A stretch of DNA of 64,000 nt from Nitrosospira multiformis (GCF_900110185.1 NZ_FOCT01000004.1:186001-250000), one strand, 5' to 3'. Counted from the stretch's first letter, positions 28,379 through 37,575 are shown. Numbers and translations are program-made. Notes: generated from the sequence alone by a model not told the origin.

Positions 28379-29898
28379 ATCCGATGCCCTCCGCGCTACA
28401 CTCCGACTCACTACACTTCGACCTCCTGGCCCTGTCGCCGCTCATCCTCCTTGCCGCAGCCGCGATAGTGGTGATGCTGGCCGCAGCCTTTTATCGTCAT
28501 CCCCGGCCAGTCATGATGTTGACGCTCGCCGGGCTGGTTCTGTCAGTTGCGTCATTGTTCCTGCCCCAAGGCCGCGCGTCTCCTCAGGTCACAGCCCTGC
28601 TGATACTGGATCACTACGCATTGTTTTTTATCGGACTCATCGTTGTCGCGACCTTCGTGGTCACGGTGTTGTGTTACCGCTACTTCGGGGGAGACGAAAG
28701 CCGGCATGAAGCGCTTTACATCCTGTTACTGCTGGCCGCCCTTGGCGGTGGGGTTCTCGTGGCAAGCAGCCACTTTGCTTCGTTTCTCCTGGGTCTGGAA
28801 ATACTAAGCATTTCGTTGTTTGCATTGATCGCCTATCCGCGATTCACAGAGCATCCTCTCGAAGCAGGAATCAAGTACCTGATCCTCGCCGGGTTCTCAT
28901 CCGGGTTGCTTTTGTTTGGCATGGCGCTGGTCTATGCGCAGCTCGGGACGATGCAGTTTGTGAAAATCGGGACAATGCTTGCTGCGCCTGACGGGGCGCT
29001 GGAACTCTATGGGTTGGCGGGACTCGCACTGATTGTGACAGGTGTCGGATTCAAACTGGCGCTGGTGCCCTTCCATATGTGGACTCCGGATGTATATGAA
29101 GGTGCACCTGCGCCGATTACCGCATTCATCGCCACTGTTTCAAAGGGCGCCATGCTTGCCCTGCTGCTGCGGTATTTCCTGATGGCGGGAGCATACCAGT
29201 CGCAGTCGATTACACTGGCATTGAGCCTGATTGCCGTCGCGACGATCCTGGTTGGCAACCTGCTCGCCCTTTTACAGGATAACATCAAGCGGATTCTCGC
29301 CTATTCCTCGATTGCACAGCTTGGCTATCTGCTGGTCGGGTTCCTGGCCTTTGATCGGCTGGCAATCGAGGCGGTAGCTTATTTTCTTACAGCTTATTTC
29401 GTCACCATGCTGGGCGCCTTCGGTGTGGTAACGGTATTGTCCGACGGGTTCAATGACGGATCTGGTGGCGAATTCCATGGTGCAGCGGAAAGGGATAGCG
29501 ACAGGCTTGCGGATTATGCGGGTCTGTTCTGGCACAGGCCGTGGCTGGCGGGAGTGTTTACCGCCATGCTATTGTCGCTGGCCGGAATTCCCCTGACGAT
29601 GGGCTTTATCGGCAAGTTCTATATATTGACGGCTGGCGTGGAAGCATCGTTATGGATACCCGTGATTGCGCTGGTCGTTGGCAGCATCATCGCGCTATTC
29701 TACTATCTGCGTATTATCACAGTGATGTATGCGCCGGGCTTGGAGGCAACCAGGGAAGCAATCATGCTGCGCGTTGTATCACCCTCCTTTGCGGAAAGTG
29801 CGACGCTGGCCGCGCTGGCGTTATTGCTTATATGGCTGGGCATCTTTCCGGCTCAGCTTATCGGTGTGCTTGAAGGAGCGGGAGTGGATTTGACCTGA
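28375..29898 (+). CDS. nuoN: NADH-quinone oxidoreductase subunit N
   Basis: 507 aa, third antiporter-like subunit. Marks: LLGLEILSISLFALIAYPR, KLALVPFHMWTPDVYEGAPAPITAF, RILAYSSIAQLGYLLVGF, AGIPLTMGFIGKFYIL. Last gene of the operon; no clear intrinsic terminator is seen before the convergent ADP-ribosylglycohydrolase gene 70 bp on. Confidence 0.96.
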   Translation: MNPMPSALHSDSLHFDLLALSPLILLAAAAIVVMLAAAFYRHPRPVMMLTLAGLVLSVASLFLPQGRASPQVTALLILDHYALFFIGLIVVATFVVTVLCYRYFGGDESRHEALYILLLLAALGGGVLVASSHFASFLLGLEILSISLFALIAYPRFTEHPLEAGIKYLILAGFSSGLLLFGMALVYAQLGTMQFVKIGTMLAAPDGALELYGLAGLALIVTGVGFKLALVPFHMWTPDVYEGAPAPITAFIATVSKGAMLALLLRYFLMAGAYQSQSITLALSLIAVATILVGNLLALLQDNIKRILAYSSIAQLGYLLVGFLAFDRLAIEAVAYFLTAYFVTMLGAFGVVTVLSDGFNDGSGGEFHGAAERDSDRLADYAGLFWHRPWLAGVFTAMLLSLAGIPLTMGFIGKFYILTAGVEASLWIPVIALVVGSIIALFYYLRIITVMYAPGLEATREAIMLRVVSPSFAESATLAALALLLIWLGIFPAQLIGVLEGAGVDLT

Positions 29899-29967
29899 TT
29901 ACCGGTGCTTCGTCTATTGTCCCTGTCTTGCTGCCTCCTCGTCTGCCTCCTCGCTCGCCTTGGCGTT

Positions 29968-30927
29968 TTATCGTTGAATGGCTGCGCATGCGTCCGCCGC
30001 ATCCACGAACTTCCGGTATCGCGCCAGCCACTGAAATGGAATAGGGAATTCGTAAGTATTCTGTCTTGCCGAATGTATCGCCATGAGGGCGCCCAGCATG
30101 ATCGCGCGGCCGCAGCTATCTCCCCCTGCGCGTATATTGGCCTCGACTGCGCTACGATAATCCGTCGCATTTTGCGCAATGTGGAAGACGACAGGCAAGC
30201 CTTCTGCTACGTGGCAGGCGGGACCGAAGCGTGCGGCAGCGCTGACGCTATCCAGCGTGGGCATTGAGAGTGCTTCTTCAAGCAGCGGTCGGAGCACGCT
30301 GCCTGCAAACAGCAAGGCTTCCGTCAGGGCTTGCGTCATTGTCATGCCCTGCAAAAGATTGAATAACGCTGCCGAGGAACACTGTGCAGCGGCCACCGCC
30401 GTTTCGTTATTGTTTGTTATGCGCACCACTTCATCGACCCGCGGCATGAGTTCATCCAGTGTTCCTGTGTGTGCGGCCACCAGTGATGGGATCGCTGCCA
30501 GGGATGGATGCTGGTCGTCGTCCGCGCCGGAGGCCGCCGGGAAATCCGCCGGCTCCAACGGTAACAATGTGCGCAGCGTGAGGCGAGTAGGGGAATCAAT
30601 ATACCCCACGTATTTCCCGCCCGGCCCGAAGCAGGCGCGATATTCGCTCTGATACTCGACCCGGTTGAACCGTCCGTGCTTTGCCAGATGCTTTAGCATC
30701 AGCAAGCAAACCTCTCCATAGGAGCTTGACTCGCCGGGTGTCTTTCCGCCGTGCGCAAAGTATCCCTTTACCCCGGCATAATTTGCCTCCTCCGGCTGCA
30801 GAAATACGAGGCCGCCCACTGCTTCGATCTCTGCGATGCGGGCAGGATCATAAATCCAGTGCAGTCCCAGGGTGGCGCTGTCCGCTACCAGCGCGCCAAG
30901 AATCGCCTCACTATTCAGACTCTTCAT
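29968..30927 (-). CDS. ADP-ribosylglycohydrolase family protein
   Basis: 319 aa. The N-terminal ALVADSATLGLHWIYDPARI and the C-terminal GGDSCGRAIMLGALMA correspond to the metal-binding regions of the DraG/ARH fold, which removes ADP-ribose from proteins or small molecules. The sequence is closer to the selenoprotein-J-like branch (long, with LHWIYD) than to nitrogenase-regulating DraG; no nif or draT gene is present. Soluble, no signal peptide. Downstream of the Trm112-like gene by 55 bp on the same strand, so possibly co-transcribed. Substrate unknown. Confidence 0.85.
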   Translation of the reverse strand: MKSLNSEAILGALVADSATLGLHWIYDPARIAEIEAVGGLVFLQPEEANYAGVKGYFAHGGKTPGESSSYGEVCLLMLKHLAKHGRFNRVEYQSEYRACFGPGGKYVGYIDSPTRLTLRTLLPLEPADFPAASGADDDQHPSLAAIPSLVAAHTGTLDELMPRVDEVVRITNNNETAVAAAQCSSAALFNLLQGMTMTQALTEALLFAGSVLRPLLEEALSMPTLDSVSAAARFGPACHVAEGLPVVFHIAQNATDYRSAVEANIRAGGDSCGRAIMLGALMAIHSARQNTYEFPIPFQWLARYRKFVDAADACAAIQR

Positions 30928-30982
30928 TCTTCATATCCTTTCAGACTGCCTGAGACCAGGAATCCGATACATCGCTGGATAT

Positions 30983-31168
30983 CTATCGGCTGATCTCTTC
31001 TTCCACCCGCAGCCTTCGCGCTTCATCTTCCAGCATGATGGGAATTCCATCCCTGATGGGGAACGCCAGCCTGTCGGCCTTGCAGATGAGTTCGTTCTCA
31101 GGCTTCCGGTACAGCAGCGGCGATTTGCATAATGGGCATACCAGAATGTCGAGCAATTTCGGATCCAT
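30983..31168 (-). CDS. Trm112-like zinc-ribbon protein (YcaR type)
   Basis: 61 aa: [20 protein letters not shown], a C-x2-C pair, then [26 protein letters not shown]. In most betaproteobacteria this gene sits between lpxK and kdsB; neither is here. Function in bacteria is unproven; homologues activate methyltransferases in eukaryotes and archaea. Confidence 0.92.
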   Translation of the reverse strand: MDPKLLDILVCPLCKSPLLYRKPENELICKADRLAFPIRDGIPIMLEDEARRLRVEEEISR

Positions 31169-31251
31169 AATTCAACCTCAATTTTAAGGTTTCACCTCAA
31201 TCAGTTGCTTCCAATCAGCCGAGCGTTCCGTTTTTCATCGGGCTCTCAGCG

Positions 31252-31668
31252 CTATTCCCGATTCCGGGTGGTGAAAGTGATGCGATTATATCCCGCCATC
31301 CGCGCCGCCTCCATCACGGTGATGACTGACTGATGCGTCGCCTGGGCATCCGCGTTGATAACTATCACCGGGTCCACACGACTGCCAGCCGCGGTGCGCA
31401 ATTCCTCCTGCAGTTGCACGACATTCCGAAATTGAATAGGCGTCCGATTGATCATGTAGTTCCCGGTCGCGCTGACCGAGATATCGATGACATTCGACTG
31501 CTCGCCGGATTTTTCGGAGGAGGCTTGCGGCAAGGTGATTTCCAGTTCCGAAAACCTGGAGTAAGTGGTAGTTATCATCAGAAAAATCAGGATGACAAGC
31601 AGCACATCGATCATCGGGACCAGATTGATTTCAGGTTCTTCCTTGTGTCTGCCGCGCTGAAAATTCAT
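31252..31668 (-). CDS. exbD: ExbD/TolR family biopolymer transport protein
   Basis: 138 aa. N-terminal short cytosolic part, one membrane helix with the proton-carrying Asp (NLVPMIDVLLVILIFLMI), and a periplasmic domain (VIVINADAQATHQSVITVMEAARMAG). Forms a proton-driven motor with the ExbB-like protein encoded 89 bp upstream. No tonB or tolA lies at this locus; linkage to xseA and Trm112 is the classic lpxK-locus arrangement, where the partner of the motor is not established. Confidence 0.92.
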   Translation of the reverse strand: MNFQRGRHKEEPEINLVPMIDVLLVILIFLMITTTYSRFSELEITLPQASSEKSGEQSNVIDISVSATGNYMINRTPIQFRNVVQLQEELRTAAGSRVDPVIVINADAQATHQSVITVMEAARMAGYNRITFTTRNRE

Positions 31669-31757
31669 GACCAGGATTCGATGGACGGAAGCAGTGATAG
31701 AAGAAGCAGTTTCAGGTACGCGGATTATGACGGATCGGGCATAGCTGTTCCCAGTAA

Positions 31758-32369
31758 TTAACCCTTTCTGTCGCCATGGATGATTTCCACCAGTTTCAAT
31801 GCCTGCAATTCCATCTCTACTACCAGCTCATCCACCTTGGCACGGAAATACCGGTAAAACATGATACTGGGAATGGCGACAAGGATGCCAAAAGCGGCAT
31901 TATAAAGGGCTACGGAGATGCCGTGCGCCAGTTGCGCCGGATTGTTTCCGCTGACAGGAGTGTTTGAGCCGAATATTTCGATCATGCCCACTAGTGTCCC
32001 TAGCAGACCCATCAACGGGCTTATGGAACCGATCGTTCCCAGGGTGGTGAGATAGCGTTCCAGTTGATGGGCAACGGCACGGCCGGCTTCTTCTATGGAT
32101 TCTTTCATGACTTCCCGCGTGCTGGTGTCATTTTTCAGTCCGGCAGAAAAAATCTGACCGAGGGGAGAATGCTTCTGGAGACGGCTGAGCATTTCGGAAG
32201 ACACGCCCGCTTCGCGGTACTCACGCACGACCAGAGGCAAGAGGTTCCGCGGTGCGACCACGTTGAGGCGCAGTGCCCAGATACGCTCGCCGATGATGGC
32301 TACCGCGACGATGGATGCCAGAATGATCGGCCAGATCGGCCAGCCGGCGGCTTGAATCAACGCGAACAC
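31758..32369 (-). CDS. exbB: MotA/TolQ/ExbB proton channel family protein
   Basis: 203 aa with three helices: ~8-30, ~108-130 (TLGTIGSISPLMGLLGTLVGMI) and ~145-170 (ISVALYNAAFGILVAIPS). Starts at a GTG (32369) with AGGAGG 8 nt upstream. First gene of the exbB-exbD-Trm112 unit; divergent from xseA across an AT-rich spacer. Confidence 0.93.
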   Translation of the reverse strand: MFALIQAAGWPIWPIILASIVAVAIIGERIWALRLNVVAPRNLLPLVVREYREAGVSSEMLSRLQKHSPLGQIFSAGLKNDTSTREVMKESIEEAGRAVAHQLERYLTTLGTIGSISPLMGLLGTLVGMIEIFGSNTPVSGNNPAQLAHGISVALYNAAFGILVAIPSIMFYRYFRAKVDELVVEMELQALKLVEIIHGDRKG

Positions 32370-32488
32370 GCGGGGAGCCTCCTCGGTAAAAATACAGAAA
32401 TCAAACCCGAATCAGAGTAGAGCAGGTCTTCAGGAATCGTCTTAATGTAGCTTGCTGCTGTGATTTCAGCAAGGATGAAAGGTTTTTA

Positions 32489-32687
32489 TTGTCCACAATT
32501 GCTGTGGATAAGTTTGTGGGTAATATGCAGATAGAGCCATTAAGTCGCCCTTCCATAACAACTTTTTCTGATTAGACTAATTTTTGAACTTATTACAATT
32601 CATTTTAAAACATGGGGTTATGTTATATCTGGATTTCATGCGGGTTGGCGCAGCATAATATGCTATTTTCGTGATAAGTGTGGATTA
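32489..32687. promoter_or_regulatory. cluster of DnaA-box-like 9-mers in AT-rich divergent spacer
   Basis: One perfect DnaA box (TTATCCACA as its complement TGTGGATAA, 32503-32511) is flanked by one-mismatch boxes TTGTCCACA (32489-32497), TGTGGGTAA (32515-32523) and TGTGGATTA (32679-32687). Between 32560 and 32640 the DNA is strongly AT-rich. The same spacer must hold the exbB and xseA promoters. It could bind DnaA for gene control or titration; it is not next to dnaA, so I do not call it an origin. Confidence 0.45.
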
Positions 32688-32702
32688 TTGTAAAATGTCA
32701 AG

Positions 32703-34046
32703 ATGAACCACGTTCTGGAAATGGGTTTCGAGCGGGCGGTCATGAGCGTGAGCGAATTGAACCGCAACGCCAAGGAGTTGCTGGAGCAGGCTTTTCCATT
32801 GTCCTGGGTGGCTGGCGAGATCTCCAATATCAAGTGCTATGGCTCCGGCCACTGGTACTTTTCCCTGAAGGATGAGATTGCTCAGGTGCGCTGTGTCATG
32901 TTCCGGGAAAAAAACCAGTACCTTGATTGGCAGCCCCGGGATGGCATGCGGGTGGAAGTGCGCGCCCTCGTAACGCTATATCATGCGCGCGGCGATTTCC
33001 AACTGAACATCGAGACTATCCGCCACGCCGGACTCGGTTCGCTGTTTGAAGCTTTCGAGCAACTCAAGGCGAGGCTTGGAAAAGAAGGGTTGTTCGATTC
33101 TGAGCGCAAGAAACCATTGCCCGAGTTTCCAAAGCAGATCGGGATCATCACTTCTCCTGCCGCTGCGGCGCTGCATGATGTGCTGTCCACTTTGCAGCGG
33201 CGCATGCCTTCCGTGCCCATAATCGTTTATCCAACGCTTGTTCAGGGCGCTGGCGCTTCAGTAAGGATCGCGGGCGCCATTCAAACCGCTGCAAGCCGGG
33301 CTGAGTGCGATGTACTGATACTGTGCCGGGGGGGTGGCTCTCTGGAAGATCTGTGGGCTTTCAACGAGGAGGTTGTGGCACGCGCAATTGCGGCTTGTTC
33401 CATTCCCATTGTCAGTGGAGTAGGTCACGAAACCGATTTTACCATTGCGGATTTTGTTGCGGATGTCCGGGCGCCCACGCCGACTGGCGCATCCCAGCTC
33501 GTGTGCCCGGATCGCGCAGAACTAGCGAGACGCGGAGAAATTCTTTGCGGCCGCATGCACCGCGCGATGCAGCGGCGCATCGAAAGCCGGATGCAGCATA
33601 CCGATATGCTGGGATGCCGCCTGGTACATCCGGGAAAGCGCATCGAAGCGCAACTGGCGCAGCTTGCGCGTTTGCGCGAACGCCTGGAAAGCACATGGCT
33701 ACGTCATGCGAAAGAGAGGCATTGGCGCTTGCGCGAGCTCCAGCAGCGCATGAAGATTGCCAGGCCCGACATCCCCCGGCTGGAAGAGCGCCAGCAGGAA
33801 CTCGGTCTACGCCTTCAGCGGGCGATCGCATCCCGGATTGAAACTCTCGGCATGCACTTGCAGCGCAGGGAAGCAAATCTTTCCCATCTGAATCCGGATT
33901 CCGTTCTGGCGCGAGGCTACAGTATTGCTTATACCCCCGATGGCACGGTATTGAGAAGAAATGATCAGGTCGACGTTGGTGATGTCATCCAAGTGACGTT
34001 TGCGAAAGGATGGAGCAAGGCGTCCGTGATGGAGAAGGGCGAGTAG
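32703..34046 (+). CDS. xseA: exodeoxyribonuclease VII large subunit
   Basis: 447 aa. N-terminal OB-fold (~14-110: SVSELNRNAKELLEQAFP, KCYGSGHWYFSLKD), catalytic core with IGIITSPAAAALHDVL and ILCRGGGSLEDLWAFNEE..PIVSGVGHETDFTIADFVAD..APTPTGASQL, then a long coiled-coil region (~290-400), and C-terminal LARGYSIAY. Degrades single-stranded DNA to oligonucleotides together with XseB. A second start at 32742 (MSVSELNR) matches the usual family N-terminus better and may be the real one. Confidence 0.95.
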   Translation: MNHVLEMGFERAVMSVSELNRNAKELLEQAFPLSWVAGEISNIKCYGSGHWYFSLKDEIAQVRCVMFREKNQYLDWQPRDGMRVEVRALVTLYHARGDFQLNIETIRHAGLGSLFEAFEQLKARLGKEGLFDSERKKPLPEFPKQIGIITSPAAAALHDVLSTLQRRMPSVPIIVYPTLVQGAGASVRIAGAIQTAASRAECDVLILCRGGGSLEDLWAFNEEVVARAIAACSIPIVSGVGHETDFTIADFVADVRAPTPTGASQLVCPDRAELARRGEILCGRMHRAMQRRIESRMQHTDMLGCRLVHPGKRIEAQLAQLARLRERLESTWLRHAKERHWRLRELQQRMKIARPDIPRLEERQQELGLRLQRAIASRIETLGMHLQRREANLSHLNPDSVLARGYSIAYTPDGTVLRRNDQVDVGDVIQVTFAKGWSKASVMEKGE

Positions 34047-34296
34047 CGGGAATGCGCATGCAGGATCGCATTCCATGACCTTCTGTCGAGTCTGGACATT
34101 CAGCCAAGGGTGGTGCAGACTTGACCGTTGGTGGGATTGTGCCGAATCCACATCGAACTCCCGTTCTATCGCAGGGGAGAGATAAGTTTTTTCCCGGATA
34201 AAAAGACGTTATGGAGATCGTTGCCATTCAATTCCGTTTATATGTTTCAGCCACTGATCTCTGCCACTGAATCCTATCAGCTCTTTCCACAAAAAT

Positions 34297-34674
34297 ATGT
34301 CTCCAAAAATCTTTCTCACACTGGGCGCAGTCAATGCATTTCTCTGCGTCGCTTTGGGTGCGTTCGGCGCGCACGGCCTGAAGCGGACGCTCTCCGCTGA
34401 TATGCTGGCCGTATACCAGACCGGTGTGCAGTATCATTTTTATCATGCGCTCGGCCTTATCGCAGTGGGTCTCGTGCTGTTTCAGTTTCCCGCTTCCAAA
34501 TGGGTGGCGTTATCCGGATGGCTAATGTTTGCCGGAATTGTTCTGTTTTCTGCCAGTCTTTATGCGCTGAGCCTCACGGGCATACGCGGACTTGGCGCCA
34601 TCACCCCATTGGGCGGCGTGGCATTCCTCACGGCGTGGGCCCTGCTTGCCTACGGCTCGTGGACAGCAAGATAA
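34297..34674 (+). CDS. DUF423 family membrane protein (YgdD-like)
   Basis: 125 aa, four membrane helices; family signature GAVNAFLCVALGAFGAHGLK at the N-terminus and GIRGLGAITPLGGVAFL in the third/fourth helices. Inner membrane, function unknown. The 250 bp between xseA and this gene contain no convincing frame. Confidence 0.92.
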   Translation: MSPKIFLTLGAVNAFLCVALGAFGAHGLKRTLSADMLAVYQTGVQYHFYHALGLIAVGLVLFQFPASKWVALSGWLMFAGIVLFSASLYALSLTGIRGLGAITPLGGVAFLTAWALLAYGSWTAR

Positions 34675-34743
34675 ACCCATTTCTGCGAGTAGCCGGGGAT
34701 CAAGTTCCTCTGATATCGTGACCCGCCTGTATTCTGTCATCCT

Positions 34744-35943
34744 GTGACGCTTCATCATTTTTTTGCTCCCTGTCCCCGTGGCGTGGAATCCGGGCTCGTT
34801 GCCGAGTTGGAGCGTCTCGGTGCTTCTGCCATAAATCCTCAGGACGGGGGAGTGGAATTTCAGGGGGATTGGGATACGTGCTATCGAACCAATCTGGAAA
34901 GCCGTATCGCCAGCCGCATTCTCTGGCGCGTTGCCAGCGAATCTTACGCTACCGAAATTGACGTATATAGGGTTGCGCGCCAGTTGCCCTGGCACGATTG
35001 GTTCGCGCCGGCGCTTACAATCAAGGTCAACGTGGCTGCCATCAAATGTCCGTTGCAGAGCCTGGATTTCGTTACGCTCAAGATCAAGGATGGAGTCTGC
35101 GACAGGTTCCGCGAAGTTGTCGGCAACCGGCCAAGTGTCGATACTGCGCAACCGGACATCCGGATTCACGGCTTTCTCGATGCCCGCAGGATTTCCTTGT
35201 ATCTGGATACCTCGGGTGATGCGTTATTCAAGCGTGGCCTGCGAAAGAATACCGGGGAGGCTCCGCTACGGGAAAATCTTGCTGCAGGAATTTTATCGTT
35301 GGCAGACTGGCGCCCAGGGATTCCGTTGCTTGATCCTATGTGCGGGAGCGGAACCTTTCTGCTGGAAGCGGCACAAATTGCACTGAATATACCTCCAGGG
35401 CTGGAACGAAGTTTTGCTTTCGAAAAGCTCAGGATATTTGACAAAAAACGATGGGAGCAGATCAGAAAGGCGGCAATTGCAGGGCAGAAGACGAAATCGC
35501 AGCAACCGATATTCGGCAGCGATTTGTACGGCAATGCGATTGCTGTTGCCCAGGCCAATCTATCCGCTGCCGGACTTTCTGAAGCAGTTACTCTCAAGCA
35601 GGCGAACATGCTGGAACTGTCCGCTCCGGTATCTTCCGGCTTTCTTGTCACCAACCCGCCCTACGGGGTGAGGTTGGGGGAGCAGAAACAGCTCATGGAG
35701 TTTTATCCAAAACTCGGAGACGTGCTTAAGAAGAAATTCAGCGGGTGGAACGCCTACATACTGACTGCTGATCCGCAGCTTCCCAAGCTCATACGTCTGA
35801 CAGCCTCGCGTCGTATTCCGCTCTTCAACGGCGCGCTGGAGTGCCGCTTACTGGAATATAAAATTGTATCGGGCGGGATGCGCAAAACGAAAAAAACCCC
35901 CATCGGTGAGCCAGGACGGGTAACGGGAGCGGAGCATGAGTAA
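34744..35943 (+). CDS. THUMP-domain class I RNA methyltransferase (RlmL N-terminal type, 23S rRNA m2G)
   Basis: 399 aa, GTG start at 34744. THUMP RNA-binding domain at ~50-155, then an SAM-dependent methyltransferase: DPMCGSGTFLLEAA (~200) is the SAM-binding motif and TNPPYGVRLGE (~302) the catalytic NPPY of N2-guanine methylases. Corresponds to the N-terminal half of E. coli RlmL, which methylates G2445; the RlmK half is absent, as in many non-enteric relatives. Overlaps dsbB by 8 bp. Confidence 0.92.
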   Translation: MTLHHFFAPCPRGVESGLVAELERLGASAINPQDGGVEFQGDWDTCYRTNLESRIASRILWRVASESYATEIDVYRVARQLPWHDWFAPALTIKVNVAAIKCPLQSLDFVTLKIKDGVCDRFREVVGNRPSVDTAQPDIRIHGFLDARRISLYLDTSGDALFKRGLRKNTGEAPLRENLAAGILSLADWRPGIPLLDPMCGSGTFLLEAAQIALNIPPGLERSFAFEKLRIFDKKRWEQIRKAAIAGQKTKSQQPIFGSDLYGNAIAVAQANLSAAGLSEAVTLKQANMLELSAPVSSGFLVTNPPYGVRLGEQKQLMEFYPKLGDVLKKKFSGWNAYILTADPQLPKLIRLTASRRIPLFNGALECRLLEYKIVSGGMRKTKKTPIGEPGRVTGAEHE

Positions 35944-36439
35944 CTCCATGACGCCGGTACGGGGCATATTGCTGGCGATCTTCACGGGTTGCACGGGCCT
36001 GATCGGCTACGCGCTTTATCTGCAACTCGTGGAAAGTCTTTTGCCATGCCCGCTTTGTGTCGTGCAGCGTATGGCCTACTGGTTGACAGGCTTAACCGCG
36101 CTGGCCGGTTTTTTTCATACTCCGGGAACTACCGGTCGCCGCATCTATGCCGGTCTGATGACAGTTTTTGCGTTCACCGGCGGGCTGGTTGCCTTGCGTC
36201 AGGCCTGGCTCGTCCGCTACCCGGAGGCATTCGAATGCGGTATCAGCCCTGAAGAAGAGTTTCTGAACGCGCTGCCGTTGGCACGATGGTGGCCCGTCAT
36301 GTTCGAAGCAAATGGCGATTGCGCCGATGTCACATGGAAATTTGCTTCGCTTACTCTTCCGGATTGGTCGGCAGTTTTCTTCATGATCCTTGCCGCGCTC
36401 TCTATTTATGTCCTGCTCATCCGCGAGAATCGGCGCTAG
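35936..36439 (+). CDS. dsbB: disulfide bond formation protein B
   Basis: 167 aa, four helices, reoxidises DsbA and passes electrons to quinone. First redox pair C38-P-L-C41, second pair C101 and C129 in the long periplasmic loop (FECGISPEEE ... ANGDCADVTWKF). The C38PLC41 dipeptide differs from the enteric CVLC but is common in betaproteobacteria. Start ATG 35936 lies inside the methyltransferase 3' end. Confidence 0.94.
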   Translation: MSNSMTPVRGILLAIFTGCTGLIGYALYLQLVESLLPCPLCVVQRMAYWLTGLTALAGFFHTPGTTGRRIYAGLMTVFAFTGGLVALRQAWLVRYPEAFECGISPEEEFLNALPLARWWPVMFEANGDCADVTWKFASLTLPDWSAVFFMILAALSIYVLLIRENRR

Positions 36440-36576
36440 TGATACACTAACAGCCTCCTGAACTCTTCGTCCACCGTTCGCGCTGAGCCTCTTTCACAGG
36501 CTGGTTTAAGAGGGGCTGAGTCGATCAGGGCAGGACAAGAATATTGCGAGGAGCATGGTTCTACCTGCAGCGTCTC

Positions 36577-36605
36577 CTTGAAAAATTGAACTCCCATCCC
36601 TATAT
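36577..36605 (+). promoter_or_regulatory. sigma-32 heat-shock promoter of htpX
   Basis: -35 CTTGAAA (36577-36583) and -10 CCCTATAT (36598-36605; one mismatch to CCCCATnT), with the standard 15 nt between CTTGAA and the -10. The start codon of htpX lies 37 bp downstream. htpX is a known sigma-32 gene in E. coli, which supports the reading. Confidence 0.7.
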
Positions 36606-36641
36606 ATGATCCATCTTTGATACAAGGAAACGGAACTGTCC

Positions 36642-37523
36642 ATGAAGCGAATTTTTCTATTTGTAGTTACCAATCTGGCCATCTTGCTGGTGCTGAGCAT
36701 CACGTTGCGCTTGTTGGGTGTTGATCGCATGCTTGATGAGCAGGGTGTGGGCATCAATTACAATTCACTGCTTGTCATGGCGGCAGTGATCGGTTTTGGC
36801 GGTTCGCTGATTTCGCTTGCCATGTCCAAGTGGACTGCGAAACGCATGACGGGTGCCGTCGTGATTGAGCAGCCTTCCGATCCGACCGAGCGCTGGCTGG
36901 TGGAAACTGTCCGGCGCCAGGCTGAGCGCGTTGGCATCGGTATGCCGGAAGTGGCAATCTACGATGCACCGGACATGAATGCCTTTGCTACCGGCATGAA
37001 CCGCAACGAGGCATTGGTGGCGGTAAGTACCGGCTTGCTTCAGGCCATGACAAAAGATGAAATCGAGGGAGTGCTGGCACATGAAATAAGTCATGTTGCC
37101 AACGGCGATATGGTGACGCTTGCGCTGATTCAGGGTGTCGTCAATACCTTCGTGATTTTTTTATCAAGAGTCATCGGCCATTTCGTGGATAGGGTCGTAT
37201 TCAAAACCGAGCGGGAGTACGGTCCCGCCTTCATGGTTACCACGCTGATCGCTCAAATGGTACTTGGGATATTGGCTAGCATCATTGTAATGTGGTTCAG
37301 TCGCCAGCGCGAATTTCGTGCGGACGCGGGTGGAGCGCAGCTGGCCGGACGCAACAAAATGATCGCAGCGCTTGAACGCCTGCAACGCCGGCATGAGCCC
37401 TCCCAGTTGCCAGAGCGATTGGAGGCATTCGGTATTTCCGGAGGAGAAGGGGGTCTCAGAACCCTGTTCATGTCTCATCCGCCCCTTGAAGTGCGTATTG
37501 CAGCGCTTCGCGCGATGACCTGA
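36642..37523 (+). CDS. htpX: inner-membrane zinc metalloprotease HtpX
   Basis: 293 aa, M48-family protease that, with FtsH, degrades misfolded membrane proteins. Two N-terminal helices (~4-25, ~40-60), the zinc site H147-E148-I-S-H151 with the third ligand Glu in FRADAGGA (~226), and two further hydrophobic segments (~158-178, ~194-215). The conserved N-terminal FATGMN (115-120) is present. Length matches the E. coli enzyme. Driven by a sigma-32 promoter; ended by a strong terminator. Confidence 0.96.
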   Translation: MKRIFLFVVTNLAILLVLSITLRLLGVDRMLDEQGVGINYNSLLVMAAVIGFGGSLISLAMSKWTAKRMTGAVVIEQPSDPTERWLVETVRRQAERVGIGMPEVAIYDAPDMNAFATGMNRNEALVAVSTGLLQAMTKDEIEGVLAHEISHVANGDMVTLALIQGVVNTFVIFLSRVIGHFVDRVVFKTEREYGPAFMVTTLIAQMVLGILASIIVMWFSRQREFRADAGGAQLAGRNKMIAALERLQRRHEPSQLPERLEAFGISGGEGGLRTLFMSHPPLEVRIAALRAMT

Positions 37524-37536
37524 TCAACCATGAAAT

Positions 37537-37575
37537 AAAAAGGGCGGAAGCATAGAAACGCTTCCGCCCTTTTTG
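37537..37575 (+). terminator. rho-independent terminator of htpX
   Basis: AAAAGGGCGGAAGC ... GCTTCCGCCCTTTTT: long perfect stem with an 8-nt loop and flanking A and T tracts, so it can end transcription in both directions (htpX and the convergent mlaA). Confidence 0.93.

Noticed and set aside
32370..32702. Chromosomal replication origin
   Set aside because: DnaA boxes are present, but dnaA, dnaN, gidA and rpmH are not nearby and no 13-mer unwinding array is clear; reported only as a box cluster.
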